A DNA stretch of 64,000 bases from Aplectana chamaeleonis (GCA_029168955.1 JAPDOI010000063.1:372001-436000); one strand, 5' to 3'. Shown: positions 33,790 through 45,985, numbered from the stretch's first letter. Notes: a model not told the origin generated them from the letters alone. Made by a program: numbers and translations.

Positions 33790-34540
33790 GCGTTGGTCAA
33801 CATTAGCACGCGGTCAGCACGCAAATTAGAGCGGTGGATACGCGCTTCCACGCTGTCGGAAGGCATTGCCGCACGGTCAGTTCACATTGCCAGGCCGTCG
33901 ATATGTACAGCCACGCAGTTGGTACGAGATGCCTCGTGGGCGGTACGAGTTCACCTCAAATATAGAAAGCGGTCGACACGAATTGTTAGGCGGTAGGTGC
34001 GGTATTTAAACGCGGTCGAAGCAGATGTCTTAGTTTAGTATGTCCACGGCTAGTACGCTTACAGGCGCTTGCGGACGTACGCGTGAAGAAGCGCATAGGG
34101 ACCTCGAAAGCTCTCACACCAACGACGTCCAGAACCTCAATCGCGTACCAAACGTTGAAAGATTGCGTACCAACCGCGCAAACTCGCATGCCGGGTAGGC
34201 TCACAGGATTTCCTGCGAACAAACAGCAAACACTCGCTAACCGACGGCGCAGGCTCACGAACCAATTTCATTCACCCGTTTTTTCGCGTACTGAACGCGG
34301 GCAAAAGCGGACCCAACGCGCTCACTTGCGCAGTAATGGCTAGTGTATCGACCGCGGAAAAAAGTCCTGTTTTGCACTAAACACGCGCATGAATGGATGC
34401 GCGCTGTAAGTACGCACCCATTAAAGCTTGCGAGCGGTCCGTACGCAGCTAAGGCGAACCGCCCGCGTGTTCTTACTCATGCGCGTGGTCAGGACACGAA
34501 TGCGCGCGTTGGAAACAAAATGCTTTTCTTGCCCGCGGTG
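33790..34540. repeat. Degenerate GCGGTCGGTACG minisatellite, partly inverted
   Basis: Motifs such as GCGGTCAGCACGC, GCGGTGGATACGCG, CACGGTCAGTTCAC, GCAGTTGGTACGAG and GCGGTCGACACGAATT recur every ~20-25 bp up to about 34.02 kb. Beyond that they appear inverted (GCGTACCAAACG, GCGTACCAACCGCG). The array is very diverged. The 60-90 codon frames over it are products of its high GC. Confidence 0.55.
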
Positions 34541-34619
34541 GGTACAATAGTGACAACAAAAAAGCACTTCAATCGCTCCGAGAAAGGTAAAGTTACCATT
34601 CTTCGGTGAAATTTAAGGA

Positions 34620-35105
34620 TGTTCAAAAAACTTTCTTTCTTATTCGGCTCAAAACTTACAGCTGAGGATTATCCAGAGCGGTAAAAACTGGGTCCGTTTG
34701 TCGCTAATCTGTCGCTGGACGTAGACGACGGTACGCATAGTGCCCTTCAACTAGCACAGCCCGCCTTCATATTTCGAAAACAGAAATTGACCGTAAAATC
34801 AGGTACAGCTTCCCCGATTGCCCTCATTGATAATTGTGAGCGAAATCTGAGACTTTAACCAAACTACCGTATACAAATCGTAACATACCGTGATCCATGA
34901 AAAATCAATTAACGGACCACAGATTTGTGTTACGCAGCCCGAATAACCTCTATAGAGAAGTTTTCGGGAAGTTCCATCGTAGAATTGTGGAAATCGCCAC
35001 AGGTTACGTTTAGCTATCAAAAATCCCCCCCCCCATCTGCCAAAGGAAATTTTTGGTAAACGCATCTGCGAAAACGGCTAGTATCGTTAGTTTCTCTTGT
35101 GGCTC
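34620..35105. repeat. Family B fragment
   Basis: It contains TTACCGTATAC..., ACGGACCACAGATTTGTGTT-type sequence and ends AAACGCATCTGCGAAAACGG, CTAGTATCGTTAGT. The last part is the subterminal block of family B also seen inverted at 38.1 kb and 3.9 kb. It directly abuts family A copy 4. Confidence 0.6.
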
Positions 35106-35108
35106 TCA

Positions 35109-36140
35109 CAAGGGAACTACTATAAGTCATACTAACCAGTCCAAATCAAACGTATTTTGCTAAAACTGTTTTTGGAAGAAAAGTCCGAATATGCATATAG
35201 CAGCTGCCTAGACCCACTCTGAAAGAAGTTATGAGCGTTTTTAAAGCTTCGCGGCAAGGTCGGGGTACCTACCCCCATGGAATAGTTGGGGTGTTTTTGA
35301 ATTTTTTTCCGGATTTTGCTAAAAACATGTATGTAGGGGTAATCTGGGATTCTTTACACGAATCTGGGGTTCGCTTGTCGAGTTTTTGAGATTTACTGTA
35401 GGTTACGGTAGGTAACATGCCATTTAGGAGGCAAAACATACCTCAATGTTCCGATAGTGGACAAATGGACATCGAATTCGTATTCAGCACCCCAAATAAC
35501 CGTAACATAGAGGCATTGAGACAAATCTGAGACTTCAGCCAGACTAGTGTATACCCACCGTAATTTACCGTAAGCTGCGAAAAATCGATGAACTGACATC
35601 AGATTCGTGTTGAACACTGCAAATCACCCCCAGAAGAACGACTTGAGCCACATCTGTCGTCACATTCCGGAAATCGTCAAAAGTCGATTTTGCCGTCAAA
35701 TTTTTCTGCCGGTGGGCAGCTTTGAACAAATTCAGTTGAGAACTTTGGAAAAACGACAAATTAACCTCAGATTCGTGATCAGCGCCCCATATAACCCCCC
35801 AGGGCGAATTTTAGGTCAAATCCGGAAGATTTTTCTTCAACGCTTTCGGTACCCCTTAATTGATATAGTTGAACGCTGAACCGAAAATCCTACAAGTCGA
35901 AAACGCTGTCAGGCTGCGCAAAGTTTGGGAAATGTACTTCCACCCAGACTTTGCCCAGCGTGGTTGTTTGAGGCGCTGAGAACAATTATGAGGTCCATTC
36001 CCAGATTTTGGTAAAAATAATGCGCTTTTTGGAGGGTAAATTTGGTACGAAAATCAGAGAAAAAACGCCTATGACTTTTTTTCAGAGTGATTCTAGGTTA
36101 GAATTTTGAATGGTTAGTATGGCTTACAGTAGTTCAGTTG
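35109..36140 (+). mobile_element. Tc5-like MITE family A, diverged copy
   Basis: It starts CAAGGGAACTACTATAAGTC and ends with the inverse TACAGTAGTTCAGTTG. It is flanked by TCA on both sides (35106-35108 and 36141-36143), so N of TNA is C here rather than T. The interior follows the family A order. This is the most diverged full-length copy. Non-coding. Confidence 0.8.
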
Positions 36141-36945
36141 TCAAAAGTGAAACTACGTAGCATCCCGCCCCGAGCTGCAGGTTCCAAGAAGTTACAAGCC
36201 TAAAAAGGTCATTTTTGTGCTTTTTGTGCCTTCCAAAAAGCGCATTTGTTTTTGGAAAATTCGGAAACAGACCTCATAAATGTGTTCAGCACCCAAAACT
36301 AACCCCCTGAGCAAAGTTTGGGTGAAGGCGCATTTTCCATACTTCGTCCAGACTGAGAGCGTTCTGGACTTTTACGGATTTTCGGTTGGGCGTTTATTTC
36401 TACCGATTAGTAATGCTTTGGAAGCATTTTAGAAAAATGTTCCAGATTTGACTTACAATTCTCCCAGGGGGCTTTTTCGGGGCGCTTATCACGAATCTGT
36501 GGTTTACTAGTCGATTTTCCAAAATTTTCGGCTAAGTTTGTTCGAAGCTTCCCATAGGGGGAAAATTTCGGGTGAAAAATGCCACTTTCGAGATTTCCGG
36601 ATTTCTAGGGTAGATTCGTCTCAAAATCACTCTCTTAGGGTTATTCGTAGTGCTAAACACGAATCTGGCGTCCGTTTATCGATTCTTGCAGATTACGGTA
36701 GATTACGGTGTGTATACGGTAGTTTAGTCAAAATCTCAGACTTGACTCAAAAGTTGTATACGGGGGTTATTCGGGGTAGAGAATACGAATTTAACGTTCA
36801 TTTGTCGATTTTCGAAATATAAGGTGGGTTTTGTTCCCTAAATGACATGTTAGGAACCGTAACCTACAGTAGACCTCAAAATTTCGACAAATGGACCCCA
36901 CATTCGTGTTCACCACGTGTTACCTCTACATACAACTTTTGAGCT

Positions 36946-37976
36946 CACTCACTCACTCACTCATCCCGTTAGCTGGCGTCTGGTGGAGCGGGATGCCCTC
37001 TCAACCAATACACTGCTGTAGGTGCCATAGGAGCTCGTGCGGCCTGAACGATACGCTTCCAATCAGAACGGTTTGCAGCAACAAGTTTAGCGTTAAGGAC
37101 ACTGCACCGTTGAGTCTTCAGATCCTCCTCTATATGCTTGAGCCATGTCTTCTTCGGGGCCGTTCGTTGAATTCTCCACGATGGTGGGCGCTTACGCCAC
37201 AGCATACTGTACGGGAGACGGGACGGGTCCATCCTACATACATGTCCGAACCATCGCAGTCTTCTTGTCTGCAGCTGTTCTCCGACCGTCGGTTGATTCA
37301 TGCAGCTCTTCCGTATATCGTCGTTGCAAACATGATCACTAATCGTAATTCCAAGAATCTGGCGCAAACATCGCATCTGGAAGACTTCTAGCTTGACGAG
37401 GTCTGACTTTAGCAGAGTCCAGGTTTCCGAGCCGTATAGTAGTACGGGTATTATCAGCGCTCGGAACATTCGCACTTTAGTCTTCAGTGAAATGTTGTTT
37501 TTCTTCCACAAACACCAGCCAAGCGACGCAAACACACTAGACGCCTGCCCGATTCTGCTGCACACCTCTGCCGTAGCCGCAACTTTTCGCTCCTGCACTA
37601 CCGACCCAAGGTATTTGAATTCCTTGACCTGCTGAAGCTCAACTCCTTCAAACTGAACAGATGCAGGCGAACCATCGGATGTCATGACCTTGGTCTTCTC
37701 CTGGTTGATTCTTAAGCCGTAGGAGCTTGCAATCAGTGCCATATCGCTTATCAAGGACGTTGCCTCCGCATCAGTGTCCGTGAACACTGCGCTGTCATCC
37801 GCGAACATCAAATCTGTGACGTACTCATTACTTCCGTATTGATGGCCTCTTCTGTTCTCGAAGACCTTCCTCATAATAGCGTCCACAACAGTATTAAAGA
37901 GCAGAGGCGAGACCACATCGCCTTGGCGAACTCCAGCGGTAACGGCAAACTCCTCGGACAACTGATCCCCAATGCG
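36946..37976 (-). mobile_element. 5'-truncated LINE insertion with 15 bp target duplication
   Basis: TACAACTTTTGAGCT occurs at 36931-36945 and again at 37977-37991, flanking the insert. The family B sequence is continuous when one copy is removed. The 3' end (minus strand) is AGCTAACGGGATGAG followed by a (TGAG)n tail. A second copy of the same family at 41.6-42.2 kb has the same tail. Short-repeat tails and 5' truncation are typical of RTE- and CR1-type LINEs (established). Confidence 0.9.
36969..37961 (-). pseudogene. LINE reverse transcriptase, C-terminal 330 residues
   Basis: A single uninterrupted frame reads EEFAVTAGVRQGDVVSPLLF (palm motif B region), DLMFADDSAVF (catalytic FADD), GLRINQEKTKVMTSDGSPA and FKYLGSVVQERKVAATAEV. 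Then come LLYGSETWTLLKSDLVKLEV, RRLRWFGHVCRMDPSRLPY and a C-terminal tail rich in Lys/Arg. It would be enzymatically incomplete: the endonuclease, fingers and the first part of the palm were never copied because of 5' truncation. The intact frame suggests the insertion is fairly young compared with the other LINE scraps. No promoter is expected. Confidence 0.88.
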
Positions 37977-38177
37977 TACAACTTTTGAGCTAAATCCGAG
38001 GGATGGGTAGGTACCCTTAGGTGCCTTTTCGCGAGGCTTGAAAAATGCTCATAGCTTCTTTGAACCTGCAACTCGGGGCGCGATACTGCGCATTTTTACT
38101 ATTGAGCCAGAAGAGATACTAACGATACTAGTCGTTTTCGCAGATGCGTTTACCAATCTAAACACTTCCCTTGTAAA

Positions 38178-39498
38178 TCAGTCGGAATCTCTTTAAAAAA
38201 AAACGCAAGGCAATCAGCAACAAAACCACGCCTAGAAAACTTTTTCTGAGGCGTATTCGAAAAAAATTGTCTTAACACACTGAAAATTGTCTTTCAAAAG
38301 CCATCTTCTCTTCATAGAGCTACGAGAAATCTGTAAAATTGCCTTTTTCTGAAAACGCCTCCGGCATCTAAGAAATTTCAAACACTGATTCTTGATAATT
38401 GGGCTATGCCTAAAAAATCCAGAACATGGTTTTTTACAACGTCCCAACGTTGGTACTGTTGAAACGCAGCTTACGTCTCTAGAATAGACCACATATGTGC
38501 AGTTAAATTTCGCCCGAGGTATCTATTATTCACAAAATCGGTCACATCTATCAATCCCACCCACAGATGAACTTATGTGTCCATGAATTACATATTATAT
38601 AGGCAACCAGCTGTTTACTGTCAGTTCCAGGACCATTTGTTTTGTTGTTTGTTTATGGCCGCAGTTTGGCGGCTATTAGTCAGAATATCTCCTGATTTTG
38701 GGCATCAAAAATGCATTCATCTCACAGAGCCGCGTTGTCCCCGGCCAGGTAAAGGGGATCTATGAATAGAGGAGACACACTGGTTTAGCTAGTATCCCCT
38801 TCGGCAAAATAAACGATTTTCTTTGTTGTTTTCGTTAGCCGCCCTGAGGTTTTTGGGGGAAGGAACAATACAAGGGGACTTGTGTCCCACTGAAAAGGCC
38901 TATGAAAAAAGAGATGAAAAACACGTATAGGTAGAGTGGGAATGAAGTGCTGGTTTGCGTGCAGGCGAACCCTTCTGATGCAACAGGTGCATGGGCAATT
39001 ATTGTTCTCGTATGTTGGAGCTAAACAGATCAAACGGCCAATTCACTATAATTACGGAAATGATTCCAACATAATAATGGACAAGACGAGTTGCCGTTTC
39101 CTTGTTGAGACTAACAAATTGGCGCCAGACATGAAATCTGGTTACCTACATACCTAAATATTGGGCTGGGGAATGAGTTCTTGCGTCTTATTCCAATCGA
39201 AAAATCCTTATCGTACTTCGCAAATTTTACGACATGTTATAGACCGTGATGTTTCAGCATTATTCGGCTAACTTTTCGGCGTTTTCGTCTTCGTCGAAGC
39301 TTGAAATGCAAAATACACATGAAGATCTAGCCGAACAAGCGCTTTTTCACGGCGAAAGTAGAATCTCTTTGAGAACAGTGGGCGAAAAACAACGTCATAA
39401 GGGATTTTAGGTGCGCTAACCTTTAGTAAACAGGCGAAAGCTTGAGGACCATATCTAGACCATCCACCTCGTTAGCCCTCAGAAGGCTGATCAAGCCT
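38178..39498. other. Unannotated spacer
   Basis: No shared repeat. A 73-codon frame at 38936-39157 (QQVHGQLLFSYVGAKQIKRP, then DKTSCRFLVETNKLAPDM) reads like protein but is unrecognised and lacks splice support. Confidence 0.35.
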
Positions 39499-39502
39499 TT
39501 AA

Positions 39503-39978
39503 AGGCACAGTCCAACCCCAGAATCGTTTTTACGTTTATCCACCTATCCTAAAAAGAGTCCCACGTTGTTTCTAAAGATGTCTCTGAAATCGTACAAGAC
39601 CCGCTGGGAACGAAGTTATGGCCCCCCAGAAATTGACCTGCGGAACCATTGTGGACGAGTTGTCCGAGGCTTGTATCTTCCGCCATTTGCAACCGATGTA
39701 TGCGAGCCGACCTGAACAAAGAGAGTGGCTGAGAATGAAGGAAAGAAAGGAATATTGATCGAAATTCATCGCTCACCTCGCCTCTACTGAGCTCGAAAGG
39801 TCGTAAAAGGGGCGTGCCAATGTGGCTTCCTGTTGTGGGAGCCCCAGGTTGGCTGCCTCCTATATCTCGTTTATCCGGAGGAATGGCGAGCTCGCGATTG
39901 GCAGGTGTTATATAGGTTGAGTCAACTCCACATTTATGTGGGAATTTCAGATTTCGTCCCTGAGCTTGGACTATGCCT
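39503..39978. mobile_element. TTAA-type MITE (AGGCACAGTCCAACC termini)
   Basis: 476 bp. The left end is AGGCACAGTCCAACCCCAGA after TTAA (39499-39502). The right end is CTGAGCTTGGACTATGCCT before TTGA. Internal sequence (CTCGTCCACAATGGTTC-type, GAACGAAGTTATGG, GTCTTGTACGATTTC inverted) matches the element at 56020-56549. The 153-codon minus-strand frame over it is repeat-derived. Confidence 0.8.
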
Positions 39979-39982
39979 TTGA

Positions 39983-40379
39983 GCAGGTCAATAACAGCAA
40001 AGGTCAACAAAGTGGCTAGCTTTACTTTTTTGTACTTTCTGTTAAATTTCGGATTACTATGTAGAGTTCATCCAGAACGCCTTCAGAGTTCTGAGAGCTT
40101 TTTGATTCCCGTGCAAGGATTATTGGTTATTGAGAAACCAAAGGGCTAGAACGTTCACTATACTGGACGGGACTTGGCCGGCTCCCATGTAGAATGTGAA
40201 TGGATTGAGCATGCACGGTAACCACAAAATTCGATGTACTATGAACCTTTGTAACCCAAATAAAATGAGAAATTCTCAGTTCACCTATACAGTTATTTTT
40301 CATATTCTTGAAGTAATTGCTGAACTATCGAATGTGAACAGGAAGAACAAAACCAAGAAGCATAATACGCTAACGACAA
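39983..40379. other. Unannotated spacer
   Basis: No feature recognised; a 66-codon frame at 40196-40396 is motif-free. Confidence 0.4.
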
Positions 40380-41505
40380 TAAATAACAAAGAATAGGTCT
40401 GAATGGGGCGGGCGGGGGTGGATTCAGAGGATGCTTTCACGGACTGACAAAAGGTGGATGAACAGCGGTGGAATTACCACTTACCCATTACTACATACTA
40501 GTACTGAAAAAGGGGTTGAATCGATCAAAAACCCTGCTCAGTTATAGGAACTCTACCACGACGCGAAGAAGACGGCGACGAGGTAGGTGCTTTGAAACAT
40601 CGCTGAAATTCATGAGGACATGCAGCCGGTTGAACTTGCATTTTCATAGTATGGTGGCGAAATATGAAGACAAGGGTTAGAATGTAGCAGATTTCGGGTC
40701 ATTAGTTCAGGCACAACGAACTTGTTACTGATGAAAACAGAAAATTAAAAACAACTGACGGGATAAGTTAAACTTTTTGTAGGGGTCGGCGATGGCTGTC
40801 GCCAAGCAATTTATTCGGGTTGCTGGATCCTAACAAATCAGTGGCCATTAGAGCAAGAGGGATAAATGAACATTTTATACAAGCGAAAAATTATTAATAG
40901 GGAGAACAACAAACCTATGATGATGAGAACCTATGATGAGACTAAATAACAAAGAATAGGTCTGAATGGGGCGGGCGGGGGTGGATTCAGAGGATGCTTT
41001 CACGGACTGACAAAAGGTGGATGAACAGCGGTGGAATTACCACTTACCCATTACTACATACTAGTACTGAAAAAGGGGTTGAATCGATCAAAAACCCTGC
41101 TCAGTTATAGGAACTCTACCACGACGCGAAGAAGACGGCGACGAGGTAGGTGCTTTGAAACATCGCTGAAATTCATGAGGACATGCAGCCGGTTGAACTT
41201 GCATTTTCATAGTATGGTGGCGAAATATGAAGACAAGGGTTAGAATGTAGCAGATTTCGGGTCATTAGTTCAGGCACAACGAACTTGTTACTGATGAAAA
41301 CAGAAAATTAAAAACAACTGACGGGATAAGTTAGACTTTTTGTAGGGGTCGGCGATGGCTGTCACCAAGCAATTTATTCGGGTTGCTGGATCCTAAGAAA
41401 TCAGTGTTAATTAGAGCAAGAGGGATAAATGAACAATTTATTCAAACGAAAAATTATTAATAGGGAGAACAACAAACCTATGATGAGACTTTGACCTTCT
41501 ATGGG
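40380..41505 (+). repeat. Recent 563 bp tandem duplication
   Basis: The unit beginning AAATAACAAAGAATAGGTCT starts at 40380 and again at 40943. The two copies differ by only a handful of substitutions (for example GTTAAACTT/GTTAGACTT, GTCGCC/GTCACC) plus a short indel at the end involving CCTATGATGATGAGAA. Each carries an identical 70-codon frame containing RNSTTTRRRRRRGRCFETSL. The frame has no known domain, and GACGAG|GTAGGT in it could be a splice donor. Identity of the frames reflects recency, not proven coding. Confidence 0.92.
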
Positions 41506-41600
41506 CCTTATATTAAATGACGATGCCGTAGCATGAGCGGGGAATCGAGAGCGCGCCTTGACCGAGATTAAAAATTCATCACATGACAATGGAGCAGAAC

Positions 41601-42231
41601 TCCAGCAAGTGAAGGACTTCAAGTACCTATGGTCAGTAGTGCAGGAGAAGAAAGTGGCAGCAACGACGGAGATCCACAGCAGAATCGGACAGGCTTCCAC
41701 TGCTTTTGCTTCGCTTGGCTGGTGTCTGTGGAAGAAAGCTGACGTATCGATGGCGACGAAGATTCGGCTGTTCCGGGCTTTAATAGTTGAAAATGAAACT
41801 CGAGTCCTTCCAGATGCGATGCTTGCGCCAGATCCTCGGGTTTACCCTTTGTGACCGCATACGCAACGAAATCATCAGAGAGCAATGTGACCACAACCCC
41901 ACGATCGAGGACATACCAGACGATTGCGATGGTTTGCACACGTATGCAGGATGTACGCGAGCCGACTACCCTACAGCGTGCTATGGAGGAAACGTCAATT
42001 GCAGCGGAAGATCCAACGAACGACCCCTTAAAAGACATGGCTGAAACAAATCGAGGATGATCGGAAGAAACAGAATCCTCAATGCTAGATGTATTGCTAC
42101 GAATCGTTCTGAATGAAAGCGTATCGTTCAGGCCGCTCGGGCTCCCATGGCACCCATAGCAGTGTATTGGCTGAGAGGTCATCCCGCTCGGCCACACGAC
42201 AGCTAACGGGATGAGTGAGTGAGTGAGTGAG
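41601..42231 (+). pseudogene. LINE reverse transcriptase C-terminus, second copy, frameshifted
   Basis: Frames read LQQVKDFKYLWSVVQEKKVA and TEIHSRIGQASTAFASLGWC, then after a shift KLESFQMRCLRQILGFTLCD. They match the element at 36.97-37.96 kb residue for residue in blocks, and the end AGCTAACGGGATGAGTGAGT is the same 3' tail. GGAGCAGAAC at 41591-41600 and 42232-42241 looks like a 10 bp target duplication, although part of it could be shared LINE sequence. Several frameshifts and a deletion around LYGSETW make it dead. Confidence 0.85.
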
Positions 42232-42241
42232 GAGCAGAACA

Positions 42242-43330
42242 TTGTCGAGGGAGCGCGACAAAATAAAACAGCGACGACCTACCGCTCAGGTATTGTAACG
42301 GATTAATGGGGATAGTAAACGTCATCTCCACAATGTTCGCAATTACTACAATGATACTATGTACAATCATGAGAATTATGCTGTGCTGTCTCGACATAGG
42401 GGGTTGGGTGATGAGTAAATAAACTAAGGTGTCTATATAGTAGTATGGGAACAGCTAGCCACGTGGTTTCAACAGGAAGAGATGGATAAAGCCAGAATGG
42501 AGATAGAATTAGGTGGTTGTGGTGACGAGAGCTGATTGAAAGTGGGTGAGTGGTAGCCACGGAAATTTATTACCGACAGCATCGATCACACAGACCTATG
42601 TATTTAGTAATTTAAAATCGGCGCAAGTGCTAAGGAATCGTTGCAAAAAATGATAATAGGGTAGAAGATCACTAAATTCAGTCCATTAAGAGGTTATTGG
42701 TCGAGAAATACTGGGGAAATAAGGGGCTTTGAAGACTGGAAAGCACGGAGTTCAGGATGAAATCTGTGACCAAAACTTTTTTTAATCATTGGGAGCTGGT
42801 TGGCCAGGCTAATCAAGTCCTATTTAGTTTCAATCACGGATGCAAGTTGTATTGCTGTAAGTGTACTGTAGCTGAGTGACTCAGACTAGGAATTGAGATG
42901 CCTCTTAACACCGGGAAAAAGGTTGTTATGTCTAACATTTAGCTTCAGATGAACCTCAGATGAACATGAACTTCAGATGAAGCTTCAGAACACTACACCC
43001 AACACAACCTACAGCAGTCATCCAAAAACGACCATATTCGTGTTTAACACCCTGCATTTCACAACACAGTTTGGGTGTAGAATCACATCGGGATTCACCC
43101 ACCAATTCGAGCTTATCACGTTTGCGATGAAGACATGGTCCAGCAGGTGTGGATAGCTTGACAATGGGTGGTGGTGGGGTCGTGAAAATTTTCAGGGGAG
43201 AAACGAAAATTCGGAAGAGGGGTCGTGAAATTTTTGGGTGGAAAAATATACACTTTAATGAAAAAACCAATTCATCTGTTTCTAATCCTCTTGTAGAGGG
43301 AATTCGCTGTACTCCATCCGAAAAAAAAAC
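42242..43330. other. Unannotated spacer
   Basis: No gene. CTTCAGATGAACCTCAGATG-type short repeats occur near 42.94-42.98 kb. The minus-strand frame at 42956-43270 has no motif. Confidence 0.4.
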
Positions 43331-43332
43331 AC

Positions 43333-43610
43333 TATACTGTGCTTATCTGGGCCAAATTCCGGTCCACAATTGAGTCTCGACACGCTTTGCGGCCGTACGC
43401 TCCCAAGTCAGAAGAGCTTTCAGCGATCTGCTGACTCTGGGTGGGTTTTGGAAACTGGAAACAAAGAAAAATCGGAGAAAATTGTATAAAAAAAGCCACA
43501 TCGAGTCGGCTTCGGCGCTAGAAACCCGGCTGACTCGAGCGCGTGCGGCTGCAGAGCGTGTCCAGACGCAATTGCGGACCGGAATTAGGCGCAGATAAGC
43601 ACAGTAAGGC
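43333..43610. repeat. Foldback element, ~95 bp arms
   Basis: ACTGTGCTTATCTGGGCC and AATTCCGGTCCACAATTGAG at the left are inverted at the right (CAATTGCGGACCGGAATTAG, GCGCAGATAAGCACAGTAAG). Pairing continues through GACACGCTTTGCGGCCGTAC. A spacer of about 80 bp contains GAAACTGGAAACAAAG. No target duplication is evident. Confidence 0.75.
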
Positions 43611-43611
43611 G

Positions 43612-44903
43612 TACGACCCCTCATCGAAAATCAACATTTTAGCTTAAAAAAAAACCAAATTTCCATTAAATTCTAAACGGTGCGAGGCCCGGACACTATT
43701 GAGAGATGGGCGCGAGGCCTCGACGCTTCACATTATTGCTGCAGCACCTTCAGTCGTCCTCGCTTATTACTCGCTCGATTGTAGGCGAATACGTACTTTC
43801 CGGAATCCTTTCGTAAGAAGATGACTACCCTCAAATGACGTCACCGATAAAGCAAAATGTCAATGTAATAATTGTAGCGTTTCAATCATAATACAAAGTA
43901 TAGCAAAAAATATATTACCATAAAATGTGTCACTAGCTAGCATTCTTCGAGTTTCTGCCACCCGTTAGTTTCAGCTCATCACCCAGAATCCACGATGAGG
44001 TCGCGCATTCGGACGAATTATACCTCGCAGCCGTCGTGAAGGTCAGCTGCGAGTGTACTGTTAACTGGTTTCGAGCAACCGACCAAACTGAAACCCTGTT
44101 TTTGGCCTGAGGATGTGTTTCGCAGCGAAGCCCATTGCGAGGCGGGCTCTCGCCGCTGCAAAATCACTAGGGTAATCGCTGAGTATTCACAGTGATCTGG
44201 TTATAAGCGGAAAAAATTGGCAAATTTTTGATGTTCTTGTCGTAGGAGCGTCTCTGAAGAGGAGGGTCTCGTTACAATTTTCGAAACTTTCGGACACGGA
44301 ATGACAACCGTGGGGGTCGCCACGTTCGCGCAGAAATTTTAGTGTAATGAAGGGATGGGGCTGCGACGGTAAGTCGCTCCGCGCGAATCAATACCCCATT
44401 CTCTAGTGCGGCCGCCAACCCCGCACGGCCAGCCGTCTGGTCCTTGCTTCAGACTAGATTGAAAACGGGAACCATAAGTATTTCGCGGTCCTTGCCAACG
44501 AGCTGCTGGACCCTGAATGAAGTGTAGGGCGAAGGACACACACAATTTTTACTACAGGAACACCGTCCCAAGGGTAGGTATCTCGAAAACTCCAAAAATT
44601 TTTTTTTTGAAAAACGTCAAAGGGTTGTTGTCTAGAATAGAAGCACGCACACTTACGAGTAGGTGCCTCAGTTATTATTAACAACGAGAGCAAGGCCGTC
44701 AACAACTAGACTAGCATGAACTATTCATGGGTTTCAGTTCTATGTAACGGCCCAAATTTAGTTTAGAAATGACGGGGCCTGGCGGTGGATCGTCGCTCGC
44801 GATTGGGAGCCCCTGAAAGTTCACCGCAAACCATAGCTGCTAGTTCACTGGCTAGACAAATAATGCAATGTGAAAAATCTACAGATTTCACCGTATTGTA
44901 CCC
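43612..44903. other. Unannotated spacer
   Basis: No shared repeats. Short minus-strand frames at 44339-44705 overlap in two phases. Nothing supports a gene. Confidence 0.4.
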
Positions 44904-44906
44904 TAA

Positions 44907-45985
44907 CATGGGAACCACAATAAGTCCTAGTGATCATTCCAAATGAAATGTGCTTTTCCAGAACCATTTTCGGACGAAAAGTCCGAACATGCCCATCGCA
45001 GCTGCCTAGACCCACTCTGACAAAAGTTATGAGCGTTTTTTCAAGCTTCGCGGCAAGGTAAGGGATTTTGACCCAATGGATTTCTTAGGGTGTTTTCAAA
45101 ATTTTCTCCGGCTTGCTAAAAACATGTACGTAGGGGTAATCTGGGGTGCTGAACACGAATCTGGGGTTCGCTTGTCAAAATTTTGAGGTTTACTGTAGGT
45201 TACGGTAGGTAGCATGCCATTTAGGTGGCAAAACCTACCTCAATACTCCGATAATCAACAAATGGACATCGAATTCGTATTCAGCACCCCCCAACAGAAA
45301 CTTTGAGCAAATCTGAGACTTTGACCAATCTACCTTATACCCACCGTAATCTACCGTAAGCTGTCGAAAATCGATAAGCTGACATCAGATTCGTGTTCAG
45401 CACTCCAAATAACCCTCAGAGGAATAATTTGAGCATAATCTATAGCAGCACTCCGGGAATCGTCAAAAGTCGCGATTTGACTTCAACTTCTCCCCCGATG
45501 GGAATCTGTGAACGAATACAGTCGAAAACTTTGGAAAAATCGATAAATGAACTTCATATTCGTGATCGTAAACCCAAATAACCCCCCCCAGAACAAATTT
45601 TAAGTCAAATCTGGAATATTTTTCGAAAACGATTCGAGAGCCCCCTAATTGGTATAAATAAACGCCCAACCGAAAATCCGTACAAGTCCAAAACGCTGCC
45701 AGTCTGCGCAAAGTTTGGGAAATGTTCCTTCACCCAAACTTCGCTTAGTGAGGTAGTTTTGGGCACTGAACACGATTATGAGGTCCGTTTTCGGATTTTC
45801 TTGGAAATAATGCGCTTTTCGGAGGGTACAATAGGTACGAAAAGCAGAGAAAAACTGCCTATAACTTTTTTTCAGAGTGGGGCTAGGTAGCTGCGATAGG
45901 CATATACGGACTTTTCGTCCGAAAATGATTCTAGAAAAGTAAATTTCATTTGAAATGGTCACTATGACTTATTGTGGTTCCATTG
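44907..45985 (+). mobile_element. Tc5-like MITE family A, another full-length copy
   Basis: It begins CATGGGAACCACAATAAGTC and ends GTGGTTCCATTG, both carrying one change from CAAGGGAACC. The flanks are TAA (left) and TGA (right) inside C...G, consistent with a CTNAG site with one later mutation. The internal order equals copies 2 and 3. Non-coding. Confidence 0.83.

Larger units (their letters stand above)
36144..38173. mobile_element. Tc5-like MITE family B, carrying a nested LINE
   Basis: The right end is CTTCCCTTG followed by TAA, read inward as CAAGGGAAGTGTTTAGATTG. The left side has the matching block CCGCCCCGAGCTGCAGGTTC, inverted near 38.05 kb as ACCTGCAACTCGGGGCGCGA. The exact left boundary is unclear because it abuts family A. 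Without the LINE the element is about 1.0 kb. Internal phrases (GTAGATTACGGTGTGTATAC, GAATACGAATTTAACGTTCA) show common descent with family A. Confidence 0.65.
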
